Assembly: GCA_002841885.1 (NCBI GenBank)
Contig: PHBE01000003.1
Coordinates: 146,592-210,591 of the forward strand
Length of the DNA stretch: 64,000 nucleotides
Reading direction: 5' to 3'
DNA from: Deltaproteobacteria bacterium HGW-Deltaproteobacteria-18
Lineage (GTDB): Bacteria > Desulfobacterota > Desulfovibrionia > Desulfovibrionales > Desulfomicrobiaceae
Every line of letters begins with the position of its first letter. The stretch's first letter is position 1. The notes under the pieces were generated by a model that made no database searches, was not told the DNA's origin, and saw only the letters and a program-made list of their open reading frames with translations. Position numbers and translations under genes: made by a program. Positions 47,017-53,532 of the stretch are shown in pieces.

Positions 47017-47981
47017 TCCTTGATCTCCTCGGTGATGCGCATGCCGAAATGTCGGCCCGCCTGGTCCGTGCGGCAGAGCACCTTGTCTCCGGCCTTGAGG
47101 TCGACCACGCTGACCGGGCGGCCATCAGTCCGGACCATGCGGATGGTTTCGGCGTTCTGCAGGAATAGGGTTCCCTTTTTCCCGTTGCACTCGGCCTCGA
47201 TGAGCAGCATTGGCCGGATTTCGACCTTGCAGCGCCCGACCGTGGCCAGGGTGGTGGAGCCGTCGGCGCCGACGATGAGCACCTCGGTGCCGGTCTTGAG
47301 TTCGTCCAGATACGTGGTCCTGTCCCCGGGCATGGCCGCGTAGGCGTGGACGGCTCCGGCGTTGATGCGGAAGGGGCGGGGCGCCACGTAGGGGTTGGAC
47401 TCGGTCTCGGCGTTGATGAGGAAGGTAAAAGCGCTCGAATTGCCGACCAGCATGCCCTGGCCGGATTTCAAAAGGCTCATGGTGTCCACGCAGACGCGGT
47501 GCCCGAGTCCGGCGGAGGTGACGGCGGTGACCGTCGCGGTTTCCATTTCCATGGTTCCCTGGCTCAGTTTGAGTTCATGCACGATGGTCTTGAGATCCCC
47601 GGCCGCCGTGGGCAGGACGACTACAGTTTCGACCCCGCGTTCCAGAATGCCGGCGGCGAGGCGCGCGCGGTCGAGGCTGGCGGTTTCCACGGCCAGGCGG
47701 TCGGATTGGGCCAGGATGTTTTCCACGGGAATGATCTCCCAGCCTTCACGCAGAATGACGTCCCTGCCCTGGTTGAGGAGGCGCACGGCTTCTTCCTCGT
47801 CGGCCTTGGAGGACAGGAGGATATAGGGCTGGTCTTCGGCGGACAGTACCGGGATCTTGCTCAAGGCCTGCACTGCGGCGACGTGTTCGCGTTCGACGAT
47901 GACCGCGTCCACTCCGGATTCCAGGGCCAGGGTGATCTCGCCCTTGTCAAAGGGGACGCCGGAAAAGAGTACTTTTTTCAT
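47013..47981 (-). CDS. 3-Dehydroquinate synthase II (archaeal type)
   Basis: A 322-residue protein of the DHQS-II family (like MJ1249), which oxidatively deaminates and cyclises 2-amino-3,7-dideoxy-hept-6-ulosonate to 3-dehydroquinate with NAD+. It is unrelated to AroB. Family features include LERGVETVVVLP, GLGHRVCVDTMSLL, GMLVGNSSAFTFLINAE and NPYVAPRPFRINAGAVHAY in part. It overlaps pheA by 4 bp and follows its partner aldolase by 9 bp. Confidence 0.9.
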   Translation of the reverse strand: MKKVLFSGVPFDKGEITLALESGVDAVIVEREHVAAVQALSKIPVLSAEDQPYILLSSKADEEEAVRLLNQGRDVILREGWEIIPVENILAQSDRLAVETASLDRARLAAGILERGVETVVVLPTAAGDLKTIVHELKLSQGTMEMETATVTAVTSAGLGHRVCVDTMSLLKSGQGMLVGNSSAFTFLINAETESNPYVAPRPFRINAGAVHAYAAMPGDRTTYLDELKTGTEVLIVGADGSTTLATVGRCKVEIRPMLLIEAECNGKKGTLFLQNAETIRMVRTDGRPVSVVDLKAGDKVLCRTDQAGRHFGMRITEEIKE

Positions 47982-47990
47982 GAGACGGAC

Positions 47991-48797
47991 CTAGAGTTTG
48001 GGTTCTTCGAGCAGCGCAAGGGCCTGTTCGACGGAGTAATCCATGTGCACCACGGCGTGCAGCGCCTGCACGAGACGGGTCGGATCTTCGGCCTGGAAGA
48101 TGTTGCGCCCCATGGAAAGCCCTGCGCCGCCCGCACTGATGGAGTCGTGAGCCATCTGGATGATGTCGCGCGGAGAGTCCATGCGTGGGCCGCCGGCGAT
48201 GACGATGGGAATGCAGCATCCTTCGGTGACCCTGGAAAAGGATTCGGGATCGCCGGTGTAGACGACCTTGATCACGTCCGCGCCCAGTTCCTCGGCCAGG
48301 CGTGCGCAGTGCGCCACGGTGGCCGGGTCCCATTCGGATTTGACCTTGGGGCCGCGCGCGTAAACCATGGCCAGAAGAGGCATGCCCCACTCGGCGCACT
48401 TGGAGGCGACCTGGCCCATGTCGCGCAGCATGTCACGCTCGGACTCGTCACCGAGGTTCAGGTGAACGGAGACGGCATCCGCGCCGAGCTTGATCCCGTC
48501 TTCCACCGTGCCGACCAGGATCTTGGCGTTGGGGAAGGGAGAGAGGGTGGTGCTGGCCGAAAGATGGATGATGAGGCCGACATCGCGGCCATGACCCCGG
48601 TGCGAGCAGCGCGGCAGTCCCTTGTGCATGAGTACCGCGTTGGCGCCGCCTTCGGCCACCTTGTTCACCGTGGAGCGCAGGTCAACCAGGCCCTCGATGG
48701 GTCCGACGGTGGTTCCGTGATCCAGAGGCACGATGATGCTGCGGCCCGTGTTGCGGTTGAAGATTCTTTCCAGTCTGACGCTTTTTCCCATGTTCAT
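47991..48797 (-). CDS. ADH synthase (2-amino-3,7-dideoxy-heptulosonate synthase)
   Basis: A 268-residue class I aldolase of the FbaB/DhnA type that starts the alternative route to dehydroquinate from aspartate semialdehyde and a deoxy-ketohexose phosphate. [15 protein letters not shown] is near the N-terminus, the Schiff-base Lys is in [11 protein letters not shown], and the phosphate site is [18 protein letters not shown] precedes the ATG. Linkage to DHQ synthase II supports this assignment over fructose-bisphosphate aldolase. It is the first structural gene behind the aromatic attenuator. Confidence 0.88.
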   Translation of the reverse strand: MNMGKSVRLERIFNRNTGRSIIVPLDHGTTVGPIEGLVDLRSTVNKVAEGGANAVLMHKGLPRCSHRGHGRDVGLIIHLSASTTLSPFPNAKILVGTVEDGIKLGADAVSVHLNLGDESERDMLRDMGQVASKCAEWGMPLLAMVYARGPKVKSEWDPATVAHCARLAEELGADVIKVVYTGDPESFSRVTEGCCIPIVIAGGPRMDSPRDIIQMAHDSISAGGAGLSMGRNIFQAEDPTRLVQALHAVVHMDYSVEQALALLEEPKL

Positions 48798-48839
48798 GAT
48801 TTCCTCCGGTTTCGGCCGGGCACCCGGGGCCTTAAATGT

Positions 48840-48872
48840 AAAAAAGGGCCGCCGGCGTATCGCCTGCGGCCC
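48840..48872 (-). terminator. Attenuator terminator at the head of the aromatic superoperon
   Basis: On the minus strand GGGCCGC (48872-48866) pairs with GCGGCCC (48852-48846), with an inner GGCG/CGCC stem and ATA loop, followed by six T (48845-48840). It lies between the leader peptide and the first structural gene. Its 5' part can instead pair with GCCTGTGGTC at 48926-48917. Confidence 0.88.
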
Positions 48873-48899
48873 TAAGGTTGGTTTGCTTTGTCAAAAAGG

Positions 48900-48986
48900 C
48901 TAAAGCAGTCCCCTCAGACCACAGGCTCTGCTAAAATAAAAGTACCAAAAAAAGTACAGGCTGTGATTGAGGGAGAAGTTTGTCAT
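48900..48986 (-). CDS. Aromatic leader peptide (28 aa)
   Basis: A short reading frame, ATG at 48986 to TAG at 48900, encodes 28 residues with YFFWYFYF at positions 11-18, eight aromatic codons in a row. It is followed by an antiterminator segment in its own codons 21-24 (48926-48917) and then the intrinsic terminator, the arrangement of pheA- and trp-type leader peptides. The upstream site AGGCAATCGTT is only a weak Shine-Dalgarno match, and the candidate promoter leaves a very short 5' end. Identification rests on composition and position. Confidence 0.82.
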   Translation of the reverse strand: MTNFSLNHSLYFFWYFYFSRACGLRGLL

Positions 48987-48996
48987 AACGATTGCC

Positions 48997-49026
48997 TGAC
49001 TACTCAGTTTGCCGGGAGGCTGTCAA
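48997..49026 (-). promoter_or_regulatory. Candidate promoter of the aromatic superoperon
   Basis: A perfect TTGACA (49026-49021) on the minus strand is followed 18 bp later by a weak TAGTCA. The -35 match is good but the -10 is poor, and transcription would begin within about 5 bases of the leader start codon. A TAAAAT further upstream (about 49034) is an alternative -10. Confidence 0.4.
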
Positions 49027-49034
49027 GAAATTTT

Positions 49035-49049
49035 ATGACCGGCGGTCAT
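49035..49049. promoter_or_regulatory. Palindrome beside the superoperon promoter
   Basis: ATGACCG-G-CGGTCAT is a perfect 7+1+7 dyad just upstream of the TTGACA element, flanked by AT-rich sequence. It could be an operator for the leftward operon or for the rightward Cys-rich gene. Confidence 0.5.
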
Positions 49050-49179
49050 TTTTATTTGGGAAGATGTTTTGTTCGTGCTGCACGGTGTTCGGGGTTCTCC
49101 ATTTTGGGCATTGATGCACGCCGGGTTCACGCGTATGGTGAGGCAATTCCATTCCGCCAGGTTCAAGGAGAGGGGGTGC

Positions 49180-49665
49180 ATGGCCGCCAGGAACGCAATG
49201 CCCGGTGTAATCCGGAAAATCTGTCTGTGCTGTCAGGGAGGGAGCCCGAAATTTGTCAGGGAGTGCGAGCACTCCCTGTGCCCGCTGCATTCGTGTCGGA
49301 TGATCGAGGACGGGGAGGACGCCGTTCTGCAGAATTGCATTGCGACTTTTTGTCTGGCCTGCGCGGGCAGTCCCGAGGCGGTGGCCGACTGCAGCGCAAA
49401 CGTGCCCATCGGAGCCCAGCCGCCATGCCCGGCTCATCCTTTCCGCATGCCCGAAGCTGCGCCAGTGGCGCAACAGGTCCGCCTTCTGCCCGGACTTGGC
49501 GCAGCCCGGGAGCATTGTGCGAAATCCGGTTCCCGTGAAAATGGGCAATCTTTGGAACCTGGCAAGGATGATCAGTCGCGGTGTCCGGCAGCATTGAACC
49601 AACCCCGTCACGAGGTCCTGGCGTCCATTTCATCCGGGCGTGCGCCCGAAGCGTTGGATATCTGA
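49180..49665 (+). CDS. Cys-rich tandem-repeat protein, unknown function
   Basis: A 161-residue protein with two copies of a cysteine motif. Repeat 1 is Cys15-x2-Cys18-x10-Cys29-x4-Cys34-Pro-x4-Arg-Met; repeat 2 is Cys58-x2-Cys61-x9-Cys71-x11-Cys83-Pro-x4-Arg-Met. Both share a G/A-S-P segment after the first pair. This suggests two zinc- or Fe-S-binding knuckles. The last 70 residues are low in structure. AAGGAGAGGGGG precedes the ATG at 49180. I recall similar single-repeat small proteins in Desulfovibrio-type genomes but cannot name a family. Confidence 0.62.
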   Translation: MAARNAMPGVIRKICLCCQGGSPKFVRECEHSLCPLHSCRMIEDGEDAVLQNCIATFCLACAGSPEAVADCSANVPIGAQPPCPAHPFRMPEAAPVAQQVRLLPGLGAAREHCAKSGSRENGQSLEPGKDDQSRCPAALNQPRHEVLASISSGRAPEALDI

Positions 49666-49666
49666 G

Positions 49667-49855
49667 ATGACAGAAAAAATTGAAAAAGTGGACGGAATCC
49701 TGGGAAATTTTCAGCGACGGCGGCAGATTGAAAAAGAGGTTGCCGAGTCCAGTTCCGTGGGCAGGACCCGTCCCCGGCAGCGGGAAACAGCACCTGGTTC
49801 ACCAGTCTGGAATGAGCTTCACACCGAGGACAGGCTGGTGGACGAGAAGGGGTGA
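49667..49855 (+). CDS. Small acidic-basic protein, unknown
   Basis: A 62-residue frame starting one base after the preceding stop, as in translational coupling. It begins MTEKIEKVDGILGNFQRRRQ, a likely amphipathic helix, and ends NELHTEDRLVDEKG. No domain is recognised. The GAGATGA junction is the main support. Confidence 0.5.
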   Translation: MTEKIEKVDGILGNFQRRRQIEKEVAESSSVGRTRPRQRETAPGSPVWNELHTEDRLVDEKG

Positions 49856-49859
49856 GCCC

Positions 49860-50048
49860 CTAGCTGCGGATCAGGTCTATTCCGGTCAGAATCCAGCCTT
49901 GGAGCGCATGGTAACCCCCTGCGAGGACATCCCACCAATGGTTGGCCAGGGAGAGCGCGGACAGGACGGACAGGAAAAAGAGGACGGTCCAGACCCTGTG
50001 AATGATGGCCCGGAGAATGCGCATGAAAAGGGATGAGTCGGAAGCCAT
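49860..50048 (-). CDS. Small single-span membrane protein
   Basis: A 62-residue frame with one clear hydrophobic segment (about residues 18-36, VWTVLFFLSVLSALSLAN). AGAGGAG lies 5 bp before the ATG. It is followed by a converging small gene. Function unknown. Confidence 0.58.
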   Translation of the reverse strand: MASDSSLFMRILRAIIHRVWTVLFFLSVLSALSLANHWWDVLAGGYHALQGWILTGIDLIRS

Positions 50049-50075
50049 GGAACTCCTCTTGGTGTTTTGCTCGGT

Positions 50076-50291
50076 CTACTTTCTTCCCCGGCCTTTGCGG
50101 CCGTCCCGGCCTCGTGGAGGGAAACCGATGTTTTTGACCACCCAATAGGCTGCGAAGCCAAAGGCTGCGAGAAGGAAAAAACGCGGAAAGAACAGGCAAA
50201 ACAGAAGTCCTGCGATGAGAACCAGGGGATGTATGTCCAGTCGCCGGATCATGTTTTGCGCTTGCCGCAGGAAATTTTCAGCTTGTTTCAT
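50076..50291 (-). CDS. Small membrane protein with basic tail
   Basis: A 71-residue frame with one or two hydrophobic segments (about 20-50, HPLVLIAGLLFCLFFP) and a strongly basic C-terminus (RGRDGRKGRGRK). It lies 27 bp upstream of the other small membrane protein on the same strand, so they may form a pair. Function unknown. Confidence 0.55.
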   Translation of the reverse strand: MKQAENFLRQAQNMIRRLDIHPLVLIAGLLFCLFFPRFFLLAAFGFAAYWVVKNIGFPPRGRDGRKGRGRK

Positions 50292-50424
50292 TGCCTGAAT
50301 CCTTTATGATTAGGCTCAGCTTGTTAAGCCGAATCATCTTGAAAGTAAACGGAAAATACTTTTTTTGCGAGTCGTCGGTTCCCTTTCCCTTCGCTCATCA
50401 CCCTCATATTTCACAGGAAATCAC

Positions 50425-51816
50425 ATGCCTTTCGTTTCGTCTTGCCCCGAGTTGGGTTTCGATATTCGAGCCCTGGAGTCCCTTTTTGCCGAGCGCATGC
50501 CGCGTCTTGCGCACATGCGTGATGCCGCGTCTTTTGCCCAGGATCTGGCGGGCAGTTTCTCCTTGCCGGCGGAGCATGCGCACATGCTGATCCGGTCGGC
50601 GTTGCTGCATGACATCGGATACGCTTCGGCGCTGCGCCGTTTCAATTACCATGCCTTGGACGGGGCGTTGTTTCTGGAGGAAAAAGGAGAGCATCCCTGG
50701 GTGGTGGAGGGGGTGCTGCGGCACTCGCAGGCTGACAGGAAGGGTTACGGGCTCCCCGTCGTGAGTGACCACTATGCCAGCCGGCCGCCGCTGGCGGAAG
50801 CTGACTGGCTGGTGCGGGCCGTGACCGTGGCCGATTGGCGCGCTGCGGGCGTGGGCAAGCGGGTCTCCTTTGCCCGACGTTTCGAGGATATCGCGACGCG
50901 CAACCCGGACAAGCCCGAAAAGGTTCGGCTGGCCGCGATCATGGTCAACGAAGTGCGTGACAGCTTTTTGGAGTGGGCGCGGGACATGGCCACGGAAGCC
51001 CGCCCCCTGCCTTGGGTCTTCTGCGATGTGGACAACACGCTCATTCGTCCCGGAGATGGTCTCTCAGCCTCGAACAAGGCGGCGGTCAAGGCCTACGTGG
51101 CGTCAGGCGGAGCCTTTTCCCTGGCCACGGGCAAGCACCCGCTCAGCATCTCCCCGCTGGTGACGGAGCTGGGGCTGGACACCACGCAGGTGGCGGGCAA
51201 CGGATCGTGCCTGCTGGACAGGAACGGGATAACAGTGCTGGACGAACTCAAAGACGCGGCGGAATCGTTGCGAACCGCCCTTGAGAGCAGAGGTCTGCCC
51301 ATTGCCGTGTATCGTCCGCAGGGCATCGAGACGGGAGGGCTGTGGCCGGTATCCCTGGACGAGGTTTTTGATCGCTACGGGGAAATCCGGCCCAAGCGGA
51401 CGCGCTTGCCGGGCGCGGCGCTGAAGATTCTGTGCATTGTGGACGGCGATGACCTTCGACGCGAGGAAGAACTGCGCCTTCTGGCTTCGGAACTTGGCGT
51501 GGATTGCTGTCGCAGCGACCGGCATTTTCTGGAATTTTTGCCCAAGCAGGGGAACAAGGGGCAGGCCGCCCGGACAGTCATGGAAGAGGCCCGGTGGCCG
51601 GTACTGCATTCCCTGGCCGTGGGCGATACGGAAAATGACGAGCCGCTTTTTGCCCTTTGTGGAGCTTGCGCCGCGGTGGCCAACGCCGGGGAGTGGGCGC
51701 GGCGGGGCGCGGACTGGACCATCGGGCAGTGCACGGACAGCGGGGTGGGAGGATTTTTGGACCGGCTGCGTGTCGGCCTGGGTTGGGCCGGGTTGCGTTC
51801 AGGCATGACCTTCTGA
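50425..51816 (+). CDS. HD-domain and HAD-hydrolase fusion protein
   Basis: A 463-residue cytosolic protein joining two hydrolase domains. The N-terminal half (about 20-180) is HD-like, with LLHDIGYASALRRFNYHALDGA cut as LLHDIGY and RHSQADRKG. The C-terminal half (about 195-450) is a Cof-type HAD phosphatase, with FCDVDNTLIRPGDG (motif 1), SLATGKHP and the motif 4 acid region AVGDTENDEPLF. The pairing suggests removal of a phosphate from a nucleotide or sugar-nucleotide product, but the substrate is unknown. The ATG at 50425 is used; the frame opens at 50365. Confidence 0.78.
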   Translation: MPFVSSCPELGFDIRALESLFAERMPRLAHMRDAASFAQDLAGSFSLPAEHAHMLIRSALLHDIGYASALRRFNYHALDGALFLEEKGEHPWVVEGVLRHSQADRKGYGLPVVSDHYASRPPLAEADWLVRAVTVADWRAAGVGKRVSFARRFEDIATRNPDKPEKVRLAAIMVNEVRDSFLEWARDMATEARPLPWVFCDVDNTLIRPGDGLSASNKAAVKAYVASGGAFSLATGKHPLSISPLVTELGLDTTQVAGNGSCLLDRNGITVLDELKDAAESLRTALESRGLPIAVYRPQGIETGGLWPVSLDEVFDRYGEIRPKRTRLPGAALKILCIVDGDDLRREEELRLLASELGVDCCRSDRHFLEFLPKQGNKGQAARTVMEEARWPVLHSLAVGDTENDEPLFALCGACAAVANAGEWARRGADWTIGQCTDSGVGGFLDRLRVGLGWAGLRSGMTF

Positions 51817-51884
51817 AGAAGTCGGGAAAGACCTGTCGGGCCATGCGGCTTTCTGCCGCCGAGGAGCACTTTGCGTTCGGGAAG

Positions 51885-52472
51885 TCATTGCTGGGGCGGG
51901 GCGGGGTCGTCGATCCCATCCCGCCCTTCGACGTCGGCGTTGCGGATGGTTGTGATGATCTGTTGCAGCTGCCCTGCGCTGATCAGGTGCTGGGAATGGA
52001 GCCAGTGGAATTTGCGGATCTCTTCTTCGGGATCGTTGGCGAAGTTGATGTTGCCGTACCATTCGAGCAGTTGCTTTTTTCTGCGCTCGCGCAGTGTCTC
52101 CATGATACGGTCGTACTGCTTGTCGTGGAGCAGGGCGACTTCTCCGGCGTCGGAACTGAGCGATGTCAGCTCGATCTTGGTCAGGACATGGAGGAGGAAG
52201 CACGTGAGCCCCGGGAAGAGGAAGATGATCCCGAGATAGTCGCCGTGAGCCATTGCGTATCCAGCCTGTGCCAGCCCCCATGCCGAGAGGAGAATCCCGC
52301 CGTTGAAAAGTGTCGCGTTCCGTTCGGTGGTGCGTTGCGGGTCCATGCCGATGGAGCCGTAGGGCAGCTGGAAGGAGTGCGAGCCGTAAGCGTCGGCCCT
52401 GGTGTAGGTCAGGGTGTCGGGTTCGAACTTGAACGTGAATGTGTGTGAAAATCGTCGCTGGGTGATGAGCAT
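51885..52472 (-). CDS. Membrane protein of unknown function
   Basis: A 195-residue protein. The N-terminal 50 residues look like beta strands (FTFKFEPDTLTY), followed by two hydrophobic segments (about 56-74 and 80-98) and a cytosolic helical tail with KKQLLEWYGNINFANDPEEE. No family is recognised. It converges on the HD-HAD gene, and the tRNA block starts 197 bp upstream. Confidence 0.65.
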   Translation of the reverse strand: MLITQRRFSHTFTFKFEPDTLTYTRADAYGSHSFQLPYGSIGMDPQRTTERNATLFNGGILLSAWGLAQAGYAMAHGDYLGIIFLFPGLTCFLLHVLTKIELTSLSSDAGEVALLHDKQYDRIMETLRERRKKQLLEWYGNINFANDPEEEIRKFHWLHSQHLISAGQLQQIITTIRNADVEGRDGIDDPAPPQQ

Positions 52473-52637
52473 GGGCGGAACTCTCCTGATTCAAGACCGG
52501 TGCATCCGCAAGGGTTAGGTGTTCCGGGGCGGTTTCGTCAAGAATTGTGGCGGCGCGTGGACCGGCCTTTTGGGTCTGAATGCAGGCGGCGGAGGATTTG
52601 GTGCGCAGGCGGAAAGTTTGTTACCTGCGGAAAAGAA

Positions 52638-52744
52638 AAAAGGCCGCGTGATGCGACCTTTGATTTCATGGTGCCGGGGGACAGAGTTGAACTGCCGACA
52701 CGGGGATTTTCAGTCCCCTGCTCTACCGACTGAGCTACCCCGGC
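52638..52744 (-). repeat. tRNA-Phe duplication, copy 1
   Basis: About 107 bp here, including tRNA-Phe and its terminator, recur at 52904-53010 with about two differences in the terminator stem loop. The duplicated unit includes the transcript end but not the upstream sequence. Confidence 0.8.
52669..52744 (-). tRNA. tRNA-Phe (GAA), copy 1
   Basis: A 76-nt tRNA read on the minus strand, beginning GCCGGGGTAGCTCAG, with anticodon GAA in ACTGAAAAT, a normal T loop and an encoded CCA. On the minus strand a GGTCGC/GCGGCC hairpin with a T-run follows at about 52657-52636. Confidence 0.95.
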
Positions 52745-52903
52745 TCAACGGAAGACCGTTACTATGGAAATCGGCCTGCTTTGGCAAGCTAAAAAAAAGA
52801 GATTTTTTAAAAACATGTGGTCTGCATGGACGGCCGTTGCGTAACCACGTGTCGTTGGCAAATTCAGGAGGCGGCGAAGGCCCTGGGCAAGAACGGCACA
52901 AAA

Positions 52904-53010
52904 AAAAGGCCGCTTGGTGCGACCTTTGATTTCATGGTGCCGGGGGACAGAGTTGAACTGCCGACACGGGGATTTTCAGTCCCCTGCTCTACCGACTGAG
53001 CTACCCCGGC
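52904..53010 (-). repeat. tRNA-Phe duplication, copy 2
   Basis: Second copy of the 107-bp unit, 266 bp from the first. The tRNA part is identical; the terminator loop reads GCTTGGTGCG in place of GCGTGATGCG. Confidence 0.8.
52935..53010 (-). tRNA. tRNA-Phe (GAA), copy 2
   Basis: This copy is identical in sequence to the copy at 52669-52744, including CCA. It has its own hairpin and T-run at about 52924-52902 on the minus strand. Confidence 0.95.
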
Positions 53011-53168
53011 AACGTGTGGTGAGAGGTGCTTTTATGCAAAGGGCGCTACGAAGGCAAGAGGGAATTTTGCACTTTCCGAATTTCCTTCATTTTGTTCGAA
53101 CCAAGCTCAGGTAGCCAAGACGCTACCATGAAAGTCGGCTCTGAGCCCTGCACCGCAACCCTGCGTGT

Positions 53169-53245
53169 TGGCCCGCCCTGCATGATTCGAACATGCGACC
53201 AACGGATTCGAAGTCCGCTACTCTATCCAGCTGAGCTAAGGGCGG
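53169..53245 (-). tRNA. tRNA-Arg (UCG)
   Basis: A 77-nt tRNA on the minus strand. The acceptor CCGCCCT pairs with AGGGCGG, discriminator G is followed by an encoded CCA, and the anticodon loop CTTCGAA gives TCG for the CGA codon family. Confidence 0.93.
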
Positions 53246-53253
53246 ATTGGAGA

Positions 53254-53352
53254 TTAATGGTGGTGCTTGTCGGGGCCGTGTTCCTTGTTCAGGGAATAGA
53301 CGATCAGGCCGACGCAGCAAAGGCCCAAGGCAAGGATGAGTCCAGAAAACAT
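53254..53352 (-). CDS. 32-aa single-span membrane protein
   Basis: A very short frame with a strong GAGGAGG about 8 bp before the ATG at 53352. The product begins MFSGLILALGLCCVGLIVYS, one membrane span, and ends NKEHGPDKHHH, a charged His-rich tail that could bind metal. It sits directly before tRNA-Arg on the same strand. Support is the ribosome binding site and the clean hydrophobic-then-polar layout. Confidence 0.6.
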   Translation of the reverse strand: MFSGLILALGLCCVGLIVYSLNKEHGPDKHHH

Positions 53353-53532
53353 AGGATGCCTCCTCTTGATTATGATCTAGTTCTAAAACATAGGCGAGAT
53401 CTTTCTTGACTTCAAGTGCTTTTCTTCACAAGTCGAATGCGGAGTACGACGGAGGTGGCGTTTTGAAGCAGGGGAGAGTATGTAGCCCTGATCGCCGGGA
53501 AAACTTTTCAAACAACCGGTTTCGGAGTGATT

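Noticed and set aside
44564..48875. Plus-strand frames of 435 and 509 codons opposite aroA and the dehydroquinate genes
   Set aside because: They are shadows of well-supported minus-strand genes.
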